From contig NZ_JACAWV010000002.1 of the NCBI RefSeq assembly GCF_013390595.1, forward strand, positions 62,001 to 126,000: a stretch of 64,000 bases of DNA. The letters are read 5' to 3'. The notes under the pieces were generated by a model. It worked only from the letters and a program-made list of their open reading frames with translations. It made no database searches and had not been told where the DNA came from. This stretch comes from Rhizobium sp. RM. GTDB taxonomy: Bacteria > Pseudomonadota > Alphaproteobacteria > Rhizobiales > Rhizobiaceae. A program made the translations under genes and the position numbers. Positions 37,212-47,465 of this stretch are shown here, piece after piece (the stretch's first letter is position 1; the number at the start of each line of letters is the position of its first letter).

Positions 37212-39593
37212 TTAGTAGTTGTTCGGTTTCCAGCCGATATCCATGTCGCTCCAGTCCTCATTGGCAGAGCCGACACTGATATCGCCGAGCGTGCGGAAGG
37301 CAATGCGGGCATTGATCGACCAGTCGTTGGCAGACTGTCTGTTCGACGTGATCGTGCCTTCATCCGAATAGCTGACTGTGAAGATCGTGCATTCGTCCTG
37401 ATAGAGAATACCGACGCGGCGCTCTTCGGCGAACTTGCCGTTCAGGTCGTAGTTGATTGAACCGAACAACGACCAGTTATCGGTCATGCGAAGGGAACCG
37501 GATGCCTGAATGATGTCACGGTCTTCGTTGTAGCCGTATTTCGGTTGCGCCTTGACCTGCGTATAGCTGACCTTGCCGGTCACGCGGCGATCGGAATAGG
37601 CCACACCTGTTTCAGACCGGTTGATGTCGAGGTCGTCCTTGTCAAGACGGACACTCGTCGAGAAGGAGAGGCCGATAGGTGCGTCAAAGGCTGCCATCGC
37701 GACATAGTCCGAACGATCGGATTCAAGACCGGAATTGGCGCCGGCATTGACCAGATCGTAGGAAGCGAAGGAATTTTCACCCGCGAGATGGAACGACTGA
37801 CCGGCAATCGCCCGCACGCCATATCCATTGTCGAATGTGCCGTTATAGCGGAAACCGATGTTTGCGCGCGTACCGCCTTCGATGCGATCGTAGCCGGAGA
37901 ATTTGTCACGATCGAACAGGTTGGTCGCGTCGAACACGAACGCCTGCGCATCCTCGTTCGGGAAACGACCGGAATAGGATTCGTCCGGACGCACGAAAAT
38001 CTGCGCGATCGGCTCGATGACATGGTTGCTGTTCGCAGCCGTAAACAACCACGGATAACGCACTTCAAGACCACCCGTGACCATGCCGCGCAACGCTGCG
38101 TCGTCCTGCATCATGCCCTCATAGGCATAAGAGGTGCCGCCTGACGTGAAGCTTGCCGGAGACATGTCCGACCACATGGCATCGCCACGTGCGGCGAAGA
38201 GCGGCGTCAACTGCACGCCGCTGTCGAATGTGAAGGTACGCTTCCATTCGGCTTCTGTCGTGAAGCGCGTGTAATCGCCTTCCAGGCCGTTGAAGCGCGA
38301 ATAACCACCAAGTGCATAGGCATCCTGTTTCAGGCGCGTGATGCTGGTAAGATTGGTTGTCAGCGACAACTCGCCACCATAGATCGGGTCCGGTACGAAA
38401 TAGCGGTAGTCGAGAACCGGGTGAACGATTGCCTGTTTGCGCTCTTCAGATTCGGAATCATCCGTGTCCTGAACGTTGAAGTAATAGGCGTTCAGGTCGA
38501 ACTTGTTCCGCTCGCCGATGCCTGTCAGGTAGAACTGGTTCGTCTGAACGTCGTTCTTGTAACCCTTCAGCTCATAGGTGCGCGAAAAGTTGTTGTCAGT
38601 CTGGACCATGGCGTCCCAGCCGAACGCCCAGCGTGGATTGATGCTGAAGTCGCCCTTGCTGGCAATCATGCCGCGGGTGTCGTTCAGCGCATCGCTGGTT
38701 CCGGCCGTGAAGGTGTCGGAGCTCTGCTGGTCGATGCCTGCCATCCGCACGGTATGGTAGCCGGTTTCAAAACGTTGACGGATTTCAGCCTGCAGAAGCA
38801 GACCCTGCGTCGTGTAATAGGTCGGCGTAACAGTCACGTCTGCCGTGTCGGACAGGACGTGGAAATAGGGCACGCCGATGCCGAAACCGAGATTATCGGT
38901 GATGCTCATCTGCGGGAACAGGAAGCCAGACTTCCGCTTCACGGTGTTATCCGGAACAGTCAGGAACGGCAGATAGCCGATCGGTTGTCCGAAAAGCTCG
39001 AAACGGGCTTTTTCCAGACGCACTGTGTGGGTCTTTCCGTCCTGAACGACGCGCTCGGCCTTGACCTGCCAGAGCGGTGCCTTGTCCGGGCGTTGCGCGC
39101 ACGGCAGACAGGCGGTGTAGACACCGTTGTTCAGCACCATCACATCGCTGTCGAGGCGTTCTGCGCTCTCGCCGGCAATACGGGTGTTGTCAGGTGTCTC
39201 GACACGCAGGGCGTTTACGAAGCCCTGAGCAAAGTCGTCAGTGACATCCAGCTCATCGGCATAGATCTTGTTGCCGCTCGGCTCGATCAGCTCGATGTTG
39301 CCGCGTGCGATCACGCGGCCGGTCTGCTGGTTATATTCCACTTGCTGGGCCACCATGCGGTAACCCGAATAATGCATGCGAACCACACCCTTCGCGATAA
39401 TGCGTTCTGCATCACGGTTATAGGTCAGTTCATTCGCTGTAAGCAGGAGTTTCGAATCGTCTTGGCTTCCGGGCGCAAAGATGCCGTCCTGGCCGATAGC
39501 GACCTGTCCGGATGCCAGATATGCGCACACAGCGGCACCTGTCAGAAGGGCCGTCCAAAGCCGTCTGATATTCCCGCGGTCATATACCGCCAC
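37212..39593 (-). CDS. lptD: LPS-assembly outer-membrane protein LptD
   Basis: A 793-residue outer-membrane protein that inserts lipopolysaccharide in the outer leaflet. Signal peptide at residues ~1-35; then an LptA-like (OstA) beta-jellyroll ('LTANELTYNRDAERIIAKGV', 'VARGNIELIEPSGNKIYADE'-like segments); then a C-terminal ~550-residue beta-barrel rich in aromatic strand ends. The start is GTG at 39593, overlapping the lptG stop by one base (TAGTG). Confidence 0.94.
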   Translation of the reverse strand: MAVYDRGNIRRLWTALLTGAAVCAYLASGQVAIGQDGIFAPGSQDDSKLLLTANELTYNRDAERIIAKGVVRMHYSGYRMVAQQVEYNQQTGRVIARGNIELIEPSGNKIYADELDVTDDFAQGFVNALRVETPDNTRIAGESAERLDSDVMVLNNGVYTACLPCAQRPDKAPLWQVKAERVVQDGKTHTVRLEKARFELFGQPIGYLPFLTVPDNTVKRKSGFLFPQMSITDNLGFGIGVPYFHVLSDTADVTVTPTYYTTQGLLLQAEIRQRFETGYHTVRMAGIDQQSSDTFTAGTSDALNDTRGMIASKGDFSINPRWAFGWDAMVQTDNNFSRTYELKGYKNDVQTNQFYLTGIGERNKFDLNAYYFNVQDTDDSESEERKQAIVHPVLDYRYFVPDPIYGGELSLTTNLTSITRLKQDAYALGGYSRFNGLEGDYTRFTTEAEWKRTFTFDSGVQLTPLFAARGDAMWSDMSPASFTSGGTSYAYEGMMQDDAALRGMVTGGLEVRYPWLFTAANSNHVIEPIAQIFVRPDESYSGRFPNEDAQAFVFDATNLFDRDKFSGYDRIEGGTRANIGFRYNGTFDNGYGVRAIAGQSFHLAGENSFASYDLVNAGANSGLESDRSDYVAMAAFDAPIGLSFSTSVRLDKDDLDINRSETGVAYSDRRVTGKVSYTQVKAQPKYGYNEDRDIIQASGSLRMTDNWSLFGSINYDLNGKFAEERRVGILYQDECTIFTVSYSDEGTITSNRQSANDWSINARIAFRTLGDISVGSANEDWSDMDIGWKPNNY

Positions 39594-40681
39594 TAGCCGT
39601 CCTCCTGATGAAGCAAAATCGTTGCACCTAGCGCCAACGCAACGGTGACTGGAACCCAGACCGCCACGAAGGGAGGGACAACGCCACTGCTCCCGAACGC
39701 TCTTACGAGCACGGTTATTACATAAAGCACGAAGCCGGAAACGATTCCACCCAGAATCACGGAGCGCGATTGGGCGAAGCGGCTGAACTTTAGTGAAACG
39801 GTCGCGGCGATCAAGGTCATCGCGACCAAAAGAAGAGGCGTCGATAGCAGAAAGTGATACTGCGTTTCGAGCGCCTTCGAAGAGAGGCCGAAAGACTTCG
39901 CGATCTCGATCTTGCGAGAAAGATCAAAGAAAGCAACGGTTTCCGCCTGAGTCATCCGTTCTTGAACGAATTCCTGTCTCAGATTGGTACTGATACGGGT
40001 GCTGTCTTGCCGAACTGGCACATGGCCAGGTCGCGTCTCTGTCACACCGTTAAGAAGCCAGTAACCATCTTCCAACTTAGCCGACTTCGCATCCTGTCTG
40101 GAAACGATGTTACCGCTCTTGTCGAGGTGCACCAGAACGACGTCGAGAAGCAGCGTTCCGTTGTCCTCGAAGCTCTTTGCGCCGATGATCGTATCCTGCC
40201 CGCCACTCGACTGGCGAAGCCACGGAATGACGTCCTGCTGACGGCCGGCATTGGCCTCGTTACGCCAGCCGGCCTCCATCGAAAGCGACTGGTTTTGGCC
40301 CCAGGCAGCAATCGGGTTGAGCACGGTCACGGACAATATGCCGATCAGCACCGAGCCGAGCACGAATGGCAGAATGAACTGCCAGGCCGAAATTCCGGCT
40401 GCGCGCGTCACCACCAACTCATAACGCCGGTTGAGCGAAATAAGCGTCGTCATACCCACGAAGAGCGCGATGAACGGAACGGTCTGTTGAAGAATAAGCG
40501 GCAGTCGCAGCGCCGTCAGGCCGAGTGCCGCGGGCACGGAATATCCGGGCAGGCTGGACATGCGTCTGGCCGTTTCGCTGAAGTCAGCGAGATAGATGAT
40601 CGCTGAAACGCCGAGAACGAACCAGACGGCCGTCATCAAATAGCGTCTCAGGAAATAGCGGGCGAGGGTGTTGAAGATCAT
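39593..40681 (-). CDS. lptG: LPS export permease LptG
   Basis: A 362-residue YjgP/YjgQ-family inner-membrane protein with six helices and a large periplasmic domain in the middle (residues ~120-260). 'LARYFLRRYLMTAVWFVLGV' and 'RYELVVTRAAGISAWQFILP' are typical. It works with LptF and the LptB ATPase (not in this window) to extract LPS from the inner membrane. Start overlaps the lptF stop by 4 bases. Confidence 0.93.
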   Translation of the reverse strand: MIFNTLARYFLRRYLMTAVWFVLGVSAIIYLADFSETARRMSSLPGYSVPAALGLTALRLPLILQQTVPFIALFVGMTTLISLNRRYELVVTRAAGISAWQFILPFVLGSVLIGILSVTVLNPIAAWGQNQSLSMEAGWRNEANAGRQQDVIPWLRQSSGGQDTIIGAKSFEDNGTLLLDVVLVHLDKSGNIVSRQDAKSAKLEDGYWLLNGVTETRPGHVPVRQDSTRISTNLRQEFVQERMTQAETVAFFDLSRKIEIAKSFGLSSKALETQYHFLLSTPLLLVAMTLIAATVSLKFSRFAQSRSVILGGIVSGFVLYVITVLVRAFGSSGVVPPFVAVWVPVTVALALGATILLHQEDG

Positions 40682-41847
40682 GCGTTGCCGCTCCCCGAAC
40701 TGCGCGCCATTCTGTCGGTGAACAGTCGGCGCAAGCGCCCGGCGGCATTGGCGATGAATTTCGGCGTTCTGGGCTTGCGACCCGTCATGAGCACGAATGC
40801 TGCCGCCGCGCCGCTGAGGCCAGGAACGGCATAAACCAGCGGAATGAAGGCGGCGCTCTGCTTGACCTGGTTGGTCACGTAGAAACCGGCCCAGCGCAGC
40901 ATGAAAGCTGTGATGAGGGCGGCGACCATCGGATGAAGCCGCGCTTCACGATGCGAACGGGCATCTGCCGCGATCACCAGCGAGATCAGTGCAAAGGAGA
41001 AAGCGAACAGCCAGTCGGACAGGCGCTTGTGCAATTCGCTTCGGAAGCTCTCCGGCGCGCGGGCGTAGCTCGAATTGCTCTCATCGGGAGACAGAAGGAA
41101 GCCAAGGCTCGCGTCGCTCGGGGAAAGCGACTGCTCGGTGTCCTTTTTCTCCGACATGGTGGAGAGATCGAATGCGTAGGAGAGGAACTTGACGATCGAA
41201 ACCTTGCCGTCAGGCGTCTTCTGTTGCACTTCGCCGTCGCGCATCGTCAGCGACGTGCCGCTCTCGTCGATCATGCCTTCCTTGGCGTAATAGATGAGGT
41301 CGAAGTTGGGGTCGCGGCGGTCGGCAACAAACAGACCTTTGAGAATGCGGCCCTGCCGCTGTCCGATCTGAACGTAGAGACCGTCCTGAATGGTGCGGAA
41401 CGTCTTTTCCTCGATCACCGACGACAGGAGGTCCGCATAGGCGGCGGCAACCATCTGCCGCGCCGAATTGCGGGCAGGTGGTTCGATGAAGTTGGTGATG
41501 GTGAAGGAGAGTGCACTCAGCACGGCTGCGAGAACGAGAACAGGGCGAAACATGATCATGCGCGGCGCACCGGCCGCATCGATGATGGCAAGCTCGGAAT
41601 CGTTGTTCATCGCCGTGAACGTCTGCGTGATGCCGATAACCAGCGCAAACGGCAGAACGACAGGAATGAGCGTCGGAAGAATCATGGTCGCAAGCGCCAT
41701 GAATGACCCCATCGACTGACCGGTATCCGTCACCAGATTGATTCTCTGGAGAACCTGGATGGTCCAGATGATGGCCAGCACCGGAAGCAGCGCTACCAGA
41801 AACATCTGCGTTGTCCGTCGCAGGATATAGTTCTCGAGAAGCTTCAT
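40678..41847 (-). CDS. lptF: LPS export permease LptF
   Basis: A 389-residue YjgP/YjgQ-family inner-membrane protein, partner of LptG. The N-terminus 'LENYILRRTTQMFLVALLPV' and 'NNDSELAIIDAAGAPRMIMF' are typical; membrane helices 1-3 and 4-6 flank a periplasmic beta-domain. First gene of lptF-lptG-lptD, divergent from pepA across 292 bases. Confidence 0.93.
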   Translation of the reverse strand: MKLLENYILRRTTQMFLVALLPVLAIIWTIQVLQRINLVTDTGQSMGSFMALATMILPTLIPVVLPFALVIGITQTFTAMNNDSELAIIDAAGAPRMIMFRPVLVLAAVLSALSFTITNFIEPPARNSARQMVAAAYADLLSSVIEEKTFRTIQDGLYVQIGQRQGRILKGLFVADRRDPNFDLIYYAKEGMIDESGTSLTMRDGEVQQKTPDGKVSIVKFLSYAFDLSTMSEKKDTEQSLSPSDASLGFLLSPDESNSSYARAPESFRSELHKRLSDWLFAFSFALISLVIAADARSHREARLHPMVAALITAFMLRWAGFYVTNQVKQSAAFIPLVYAVPGLSGAAAAFVLMTGRKPRTPKFIANAAGRLRRLFTDRMARSSGSGNA

Positions 41848-42139
41848 GCGGCCCTTGTTGTCGTCATTTGCTCGTGTGATCGGCGAGCGGATTTCCGCCT
41901 ATCTAATCGCAACATTTGCGCTTGGCGACTCCGGACCACTCACAAATCTGTTTTGTGCGACGTTTTTTCCCGGCTCTGTGTCTTTTTGTGGAACACCGCT
42001 GCCACATCACCGAATTTCGAATTTCTTTCCATGTTTCATAAAAATGCCTTTCGCTTTAAAGATTGCGGGGTTGCACGGGGTTTTGAAAAGGCCATGATCG
42101 CGTGCACCCGATCAGTTTGTTCAGCAAGAGCAGGAAAAC

Positions 42140-43633
42140 ATGTCCGCCAAATTCGATATTTCTTTCGCCAGTTCCGTTTCGCTCGATGGCGCTCTCGCCA
42201 TTTTGTTGCAGGCATCGGGTGGCGATTGGCAGCCCGCCGGTACAGCCGACGCTGACCCCGAAGCGATCGTTGCAAAGGCGGCCAAGATCTCCGGTTTCTC
42301 CGCCAAGTCCATGACGACGCTTGATGTCATCGCGCCTCACGGTTCCAGTGCCGACCGCCTGCTGGCCATTGGCCTCGGCAAGCCTTCAAAGCTTACGGCC
42401 CATGATTGGCTGCGTGTCGGCGGTACGGCAGCCGCAGGCTTCAAGAAGGCGGAAAAGGTTGTCGTTTTCCTTGATGCCCCGGGCGTCGAGGTCACCGGGC
42501 AGGCGGCAGCGGATTTCGCCCTCGGCCTGCTGCTGCGTGCTTACACCTTCGATGCCTACAAGACGAAGAAGAAGTCCGAAGACGAAAAGACACCAAAGAA
42601 GGTGGACGTCGTGATCGTCACGGCTGCCCGCGAGGAAGCGGAAAAGGCATTTGAGGTGTCGCAGGCGATTGCAGGCGGCGTTGTTCTGGCCCGCGATCTC
42701 GTCAACCTGCCGCCGAACGTGCTTGGTCCAGTGGAATTCGCAGAAAAGGCTGAAGAGCTGCAGAAGCTTGGTGTCGAGGTTGAAATCCTGGGCGAAAAGG
42801 AACTGAAGAAGCTTGGCATGAATGCGCTTCTTGGAGTGGCGCAGGGCTCTGCCCGCCCGCCACGGCTTGCGGTCATGCAGTGGAACGGTGGTTCCAAGAA
42901 GGACACGCCGATCGCCTTCGTCGGTAAGGGCGTTGTGTTCGATACCGGCGGCATTTCGCTGAAGCCCGGCCTTAACATGGAAGACATGAAGGGCGATATG
43001 GGTGGCGCGGCGGCCGTGACCGGCCTGATGCATGCGCTTGCCGCCCGTAAAGCCAAGGCGAATGTCGTTGGCGTGATTGGTCTTGTGGAAAACATGCCTG
43101 ATGGCAATGCCCAGCGTCCGGGCGATATCGTCACCTCTATGTCCGGCCAGACCATCGAGATCATCAACACCGATGCGGAAGGCCGTCTCGTTCTGGCCGA
43201 TGCGCTCTGGTACACGAAGGATCGTTTCGATCCGAAGTTCATGATCAATCTGGCAACGCTCACCGGTGCGATCACCGTGGCGCTTGGCAATCTGCACGCG
43301 GGATTGTTCTCGAATGACGACGAACTCGCCGGCCGTCTGACACAGGCGGGCGAAGACACAGCTGAAAAGCTCTGGCGCATGCCGCTCGGCAAGGACTATG
43401 ACAAGATCATCGATTCCAAGTTCGCGGACATGAAGAACAGCGCTGGCCGGCTTGCCGGTTCGGTGACCGCTGCCCAGTTCCTCAAGCGCTTTGTGGGTGA
43501 CACCCCATGGGCGCACCTGGATATCGCAGGGACGGCGATGGGTTCGCCGCTGACCGAGATCAACCAGTCCTGGGGTTCCGGTTACGGCGTTCGCCTTCTG
43601 AACGAACTCGTTCGCGCGCATTACGAAGACTGA
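42140..43633 (+). CDS. pepA: Leucyl aminopeptidase
   Basis: A 497-residue cytoplasmic M17 metallopeptidase. The C-terminal catalytic domain has '[16 protein letters not shown]' (metal-binding Lys and Asp), '[14 protein letters not shown]' (the M17 signature) and '[21 protein letters not shown]'. E. coli PepA also binds DNA; nothing here tells. holC follows after 53 bases, as in many proteobacteria. Confidence 0.96.
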   Translation: MSAKFDISFASSVSLDGALAILLQASGGDWQPAGTADADPEAIVAKAAKISGFSAKSMTTLDVIAPHGSSADRLLAIGLGKPSKLTAHDWLRVGGTAAAGFKKAEKVVVFLDAPGVEVTGQAAADFALGLLLRAYTFDAYKTKKKSEDEKTPKKVDVVIVTAAREEAEKAFEVSQAIAGGVVLARDLVNLPPNVLGPVEFAEKAEELQKLGVEVEILGEKELKKLGMNALLGVAQGSARPPRLAVMQWNGGSKKDTPIAFVGKGVVFDTGGISLKPGLNMEDMKGDMGGAAAVTGLMHALAARKAKANVVGVIGLVENMPDGNAQRPGDIVTSMSGQTIEIINTDAEGRLVLADALWYTKDRFDPKFMINLATLTGAITVALGNLHAGLFSNDDELAGRLTQAGEDTAEKLWRMPLGKDYDKIIDSKFADMKNSAGRLAGSVTAAQFLKRFVGDTPWAHLDIAGTAMGSPLTEINQSWGSGYGVRLLNELVRAHYED

Positions 43634-43686
43634 TAACAGGCAGCTCTTTCGGGAGCTGCGCATAAACTGAGGCGACAGACTGACCG

Positions 43687-44136
43687 ATGACCGAAATTCT
43701 GTTCTATCACCTGACGGAATCGAAGCTGGAGGATGCCCTGCCGCCCTTGCTTGAAAAATCGCTGGAACGCGGCTGGAAGGTCGCGGTCCAGACAACGGAT
43801 GCTGAACGGCGCGATTTTCTCGATTCGCATTTGTGGACGTATCGGGATGACAGCTTTCTGGCGCACGCGACGGATGCAGCGGCCTCGCCGGAGAACCAGC
43901 CCGTTCTTCTGACCGCCTTGGATGCAAACGGCAACAGCGCCAGCGTCCGCTTCCTGGTCGACGGCGCCGAACCGCCGCCGGTCGAGCCTTATGAACGCAT
44001 CGTGTTCATGTTCGATGGCTATGATGCATTCCAGCTTGAAACGGCGCGCAATCATTGGAAAAGGCTGAAGGGAGAGGGGCACGCCCTGACCTACTGGCAG
44101 CAATCGCCAGAAGGGCGCTGGCAGAAAAAGGCCTGA
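43687..44136 (+). CDS. holC: DNA polymerase III chi subunit
   Basis: A 149-residue protein of the HolC family, the clamp-loader accessory subunit that contacts SSB. 'ILFYHLTESKLEDALPPLLEK' and 'WKVAVQTTDAERRDFLDSHL' fit; the end 'LTYWQQSPEGRWQKKA' is typical for alphaproteobacteria. Position right after pepA supports the call. Confidence 0.92.
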   Translation: MTEILFYHLTESKLEDALPPLLEKSLERGWKVAVQTTDAERRDFLDSHLWTYRDDSFLAHATDAAASPENQPVLLTALDANGNSASVRFLVDGAEPPPVEPYERIVFMFDGYDAFQLETARNHWKRLKGEGHALTYWQQSPEGRWQKKA

Positions 44137-44452
44137 CCAAAGCACCCGTCGCTGCACCAGCGAAAGGTTTTTCTCTAAGGGAAACCACGGGCAAAAAATC
44201 ATATGTAGCACGCAGCGCCAGCTTCTGCATTATGGCCATGGCATCGGTCCGGAAACCGGAATCGGGTTTCATTCGAAAGATGTTTTAAATCAGTTGGTTA
44301 GGGCGATTTTTTCTCAGTTTTGAAGAATAGGGCGTCCTTGAGACATGGAAGTGACACGATTCCCTTGGAAGCCGGTGTCCGGGCAGCAGCGTGATTTCGC
44401 TGTGCAACATCCCGCCTGAGCGCTGGATGTGAGAAGACAGAAGGATAGAAAT
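44137..44452. other. holC-GGDEF intergenic region
   Basis: 316 bases without a gene. It contains the palindromic element copy B (44242-44278), then an AT-rich stretch around 44280-44325. AAGGA lies about ten bases before the ATG of the following gene. No terminator with a good U-tract is visible after holC. Confidence 0.55.
44242..44278. repeat. Dispersed palindromic element, copy B
   Basis: The segment starts CATCGGTCCGGAAACCGG and aligns closely with copy A at 14343. Its hairpin is GAAACC (44252-44257) with GGTTTC (44265-44270). Compared with copy A, a T-A pair of the stem has become C-G. Confidence 0.55.
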
Positions 44453-45481
44453 ATGGACCAGATGATTTCATTACCGGATCGGGAAATGGAGCGTCTGATG
44501 GCTGTTCGTTCATTGATGTCATTCAAGAATGGTCCGTCGCCGGAGCTTGAGGCTCTCTCCGAGCTTGCGCGCGGCGTCTTTTCCGTTTCACGCGCCTCCG
44601 TTCACCTGATGGACGATGACTGGCTCTACATCGTGGAGCAGGCCGGCATGCAATTAGCTGAATGCCCGCGCGATGTCTCAATCTGCAATCGCGTTCTGGC
44701 TAAGCAGGATGTCGTGGTCATTCCCGATTTGACCGTCCATCCGGACTTCTGCGCGATGCCTTATGTCCAGGAAGGCCCGAAGTTGCGCGCCTATGCGGGC
44801 GCACCGATCGAGCTCGAGCCTGGGCTGATTGTCGGTGCGTTCTGCGTCGTCGACACGGTGCCACGGCTGTTCTCCACGGCTGAGATTGACAATCTGCAGC
44901 GTTTTGCCGTTCTCGCGACAGCCGTGTTGCGGCTTCAGAAGGCGAATTTCACCATGAGCCTTGCCGAACGCGAGCTCCGCAACGCGGCCATGACCGATCC
45001 ATTGACAGGATTTTATAATCGCAAGGCACTCGACGTGCTGGTCGATCTGCAGCTTGGAATGGCCCTGCGCGAAAACGAGACGTTCGGTGCGCTCTATATG
45101 GATATGGATGGCTTCAAGATCATCAACGATACCTTTGGCCATTCGGCTGGCGACTGCGTTCTGGCGGCCGCCGCCAATCGTATCCGCGCCGTAACCCGCA
45201 ATGAAGATATCGTCGTGCGCATGGGTGGCGACGAGTTCGCCATTTTCGTTCCGCGTCCCGATGGTCCGGAGACGATGAGCCTGTTGGCGGATCGCCTGTT
45301 GTGCGCTTTCCGAGAGCCCTTCGATATCGATGGCCGTCAGGTTGTTTCGCGGCTGAGTATTGGCGGGGCAATTGCGCCGCAGGCCGGTGCCGACCGGGCA
45401 ACGCTTCTGTCAAATGTCGATGAAGCGCTTTATCAGGCTAAAAAAGCCGGGCGCGACCGTTATGTCAGTCGCGCCCTCTGA
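44453..45481 (+). CDS. GAF-GGDEF diguanylate cyclase
   Basis: A 342-residue soluble protein. Residues ~20-165 form a GAF sensor domain ('VCVVDTVPRLFSTAEI'-like region); residues ~170-342 are GGDEF. The active motif GGDEF (258-262) is intact, as are the metal-binding 'MDMDGFKIINDTFGH' and the product-inhibition site RNED (249-252), five residues before the motif. It should make cyclic di-GMP under control of a GAF ligand. ATG 44453 is preceded by AAGGA. Confidence 0.92.
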   Translation: MDQMISLPDREMERLMAVRSLMSFKNGPSPELEALSELARGVFSVSRASVHLMDDDWLYIVEQAGMQLAECPRDVSICNRVLAKQDVVVIPDLTVHPDFCAMPYVQEGPKLRAYAGAPIELEPGLIVGAFCVVDTVPRLFSTAEIDNLQRFAVLATAVLRLQKANFTMSLAERELRNAAMTDPLTGFYNRKALDVLVDLQLGMALRENETFGALYMDMDGFKIINDTFGHSAGDCVLAAAANRIRAVTRNEDIVVRMGGDEFAIFVPRPDGPETMSLLADRLLCAFREPFDIDGRQVVSRLSIGGAIAPQAGADRATLLSNVDEALYQAKKAGRDRYVSRAL

Positions 45482-45487
45482 TCAGTC

Positions 45488-46414
45488 TCAGTCGTAGAAC
45501 GAATCCACGAACTTGTGGCGACCGAGCAGAAAGGCATCGGCCACGTGGGTCAGCGGCGCCAGATCGACGTCCGATTTGCCCGCCTTGATGATTTCGGCGA
45601 AGCGTTCGTAAAGGGCAGGGTACTCACGTTCCGGTTCGGAAAGCTTCATGTCGCCATTGATCGAAAGCTTCGCACCGCCTTCGGATAGCACCATCTGACC
45701 GTCTGCCGTCTCGGCAATGATGTCCCAGCTCTGCTTGCCCGTCTGACGCCAGTCGAACTCGGCGTGAACCGGCATCTTCGTCACATCGGAAAAATGCACG
45801 TCTGCGGCGATTGGCGCATCACGGTTTTCCGGGAATTCCAGCGTCGCTTTGGTGATGAACAGGGCGCGTGGCAGGATGTGGGTGATGATGGAGAGGGCGT
45901 TGATGCCGGGATCGAAGACGCCGAGACCGCCCGCCTGCCAGATCCATTCCTGGTTCGGATGCCAGTGGCGCACATCTTCCTTCCAGATGACGTGAACGCT
46001 CTCGATCTTCGTCGAGGCCAGAAAAGCCTTGGCAGCTTCGACGGCGGGTGCGTAACGCGAATGCCAGCTTGCAAACAGCGAGAGACCCTTGCTGTCGGCG
46101 AGGCGAACAAGATCCTGCACCTCCGAAAGCGTCGCGCCCGGCGGCTTTTCGAGGAAGACGTGCTTGCCGGCGTTCAAAGCCGTGTAAGCGGCTTCATAAC
46201 GGTACTGCGGCGGCATACAGAGCGAGACCGCGTCGATCTGCGGAACAGCCTCGAGCATGGCTTCGATACTGTTGTAGGAAGCGATACCGTCGACGGTGCC
46301 GTGGCGGCTGGCCGTGGCGATCAGTTCGAAATCGGGATTGCCTGCAATGGCGGGAAGATGCTGGTCGCGAACGATCTTGCCGACGCCGACGATGGCGAGT
46401 TTGGTGGCTGACAT
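45488..46414 (-). CDS. Gfo/Idh/MocA dehydrogenase, L-arabinose/D-galactose 1-dehydrogenase type
   Basis: A 308-residue NAD(P)-dependent sugar dehydrogenase. 'LAIVGVGKIVRDQHLPAIAG' is the Rossmann start, 'GKHVFLEKPPGATLSEV' carries the EKP catalytic lysine, and 'WQAGGLGVFDPGINALSI' is distinctive. The whole matches what I recall of the Azospirillum L-arabinose 1-dehydrogenase, which starts non-phosphorylative arabinose/galactose oxidation. I start at ATG 46414. Other pathway genes are not adjacent. Confidence 0.85.
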   Translation of the reverse strand: MSATKLAIVGVGKIVRDQHLPAIAGNPDFELIATASRHGTVDGIASYNSIEAMLEAVPQIDAVSLCMPPQYRYEAAYTALNAGKHVFLEKPPGATLSEVQDLVRLADSKGLSLFASWHSRYAPAVEAAKAFLASTKIESVHVIWKEDVRHWHPNQEWIWQAGGLGVFDPGINALSIITHILPRALFITKATLEFPENRDAPIAADVHFSDVTKMPVHAEFDWRQTGKQSWDIIAETADGQMVLSEGGAKLSINGDMKLSEPEREYPALYERFAEIIKAGKSDVDLAPLTHVADAFLLGRHKFVDSFYD

Positions 46415-46525
46415 GCGTAGTACCCGTGTCTGTGTTTCACTCGAAAAATAACATTTTTGAAGTGTTGTAGCAGAAAGCAATGGCCGGGCAAGATATGGCC
46501 ATCGCTTCTTTTAGGGTTGATTTTA

Positions 46526-47371
46526 TTAGAGTGCTGCGACCAGCAGCGGCAATTTCTGCGGTGCCTTGTAGCGCAAATGTACGACTTTATAGCCTTCCGC
46601 CTTCAATTGCGTCAGCAATGCCGGCAGCATGGCGGCGGTGCGCTTGTGAATGTCATGCATCAGAATGATGCCGCTGCCGCGATGACGCAAGGCCTCAATG
46701 GTGCGTGACGCCACCACGGCGGGTGCATCCTTGAAATAGTCCTTGGAGTCGATCTGCACATCCATCACCACTGTACCGCGCGAGGCAAGCGAATGGCGAA
46801 GCCGCGATGTATCGGCAAGGTAAGGGAAGCGGAAGAAAGGAACGTCTGTTTCGGTGGCGTCGGCAACGGCCTTGGCGCCTTTCGATATTTCGTTCAGTGC
46901 CCGGTCGAAGGAGAGGTGCGCGAGGTTGGGGTGGCTGTAGGTATGGCTGCCGATGCTGTGCCCGTCGAACACGACCTTTCGGGCAAGCTCCGGGTGGGCC
47001 TTTGCCATTTCACCGACCATCAGGAAGGTTGCCTTCACACCGAATTCGTCAAGCGTCGCCAGAATATTCTCGGTCTTGCCGGGCACCGGGCCATCGTCGA
47101 AACTGAGAACGACTTCCTTGTTCGCCAGGCTGATGTCGGAAATCGACGAGACCTCGATGTCACGGCCCGCAAGAGCGCTGGGATGTCTCGGCCGCACCCA
47201 GGCAGCGGGAGAGAGCGGGACGGGATCGTTCGCATCGGCATGACCCGCCGGGTTGGCAGGCATCGTGGCGGCGAACGCCGTTTTCAGAGAGCCATCTCCC
47301 TGCGGTTTGCCTGCGCAGCCTGAGAGGATGGCAGCCACGATGACGGCAACGGAAACGACGCGAATGGACAT
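46526..47371 (-). CDS. Polysaccharide deacetylase lipoprotein
   Basis: A 281-residue carbohydrate esterase family 4 (NodB-like) protein. The signal peptide ends in a lipobox LSGC (Cys near 19), so it is a lipoprotein. Metal and catalytic motifs are 'LSFDDGPVPGKT' (Asp-Asp), 'SHTYSHPNLAHL' (His-x3-His), 'RFPYLAD' and 'ILMHDIHKRT'. It probably deacetylates a cell-envelope or exopolysaccharide; the substrate is not clear. Single gene downstream of the ABC-F gene on the same strand. Confidence 0.88.
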   Translation of the reverse strand: MSIRVVSVAVIVAAILSGCAGKPQGDGSLKTAFAATMPANPAGHADANDPVPLSPAAWVRPRHPSALAGRDIEVSSISDISLANKEVVLSFDDGPVPGKTENILATLDEFGVKATFLMVGEMAKAHPELARKVVFDGHSIGSHTYSHPNLAHLSFDRALNEISKGAKAVADATETDVPFFRFPYLADTSRLRHSLASRGTVVMDVQIDSKDYFKDAPAVVASRTIEALRHRGSGIILMHDIHKRTAAMLPALLTQLKAEGYKVVHLRYKAPQKLPLLVAAL

Positions 47372-47465
47372 GGAAAAACTCGGCTCAAAAGCAGCAAATC
47401 AACTGCTCCCGAATTTCTCCGATTATGGTTAATGAGGCGTTACCGCTGGTTGTCGATCCCGGCCG

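Noticed and set aside
35023-37215. 730-codon plus-strand open frame across pdxA, surA-like and the gap
   Set aside because: Spans three minus-strand features without any recognisable domain; typical antisense frame.
42386-43927. Minus-strand open frame opposite pepA and holC
   Set aside because: pepA and holC are both well supported on the plus strand.
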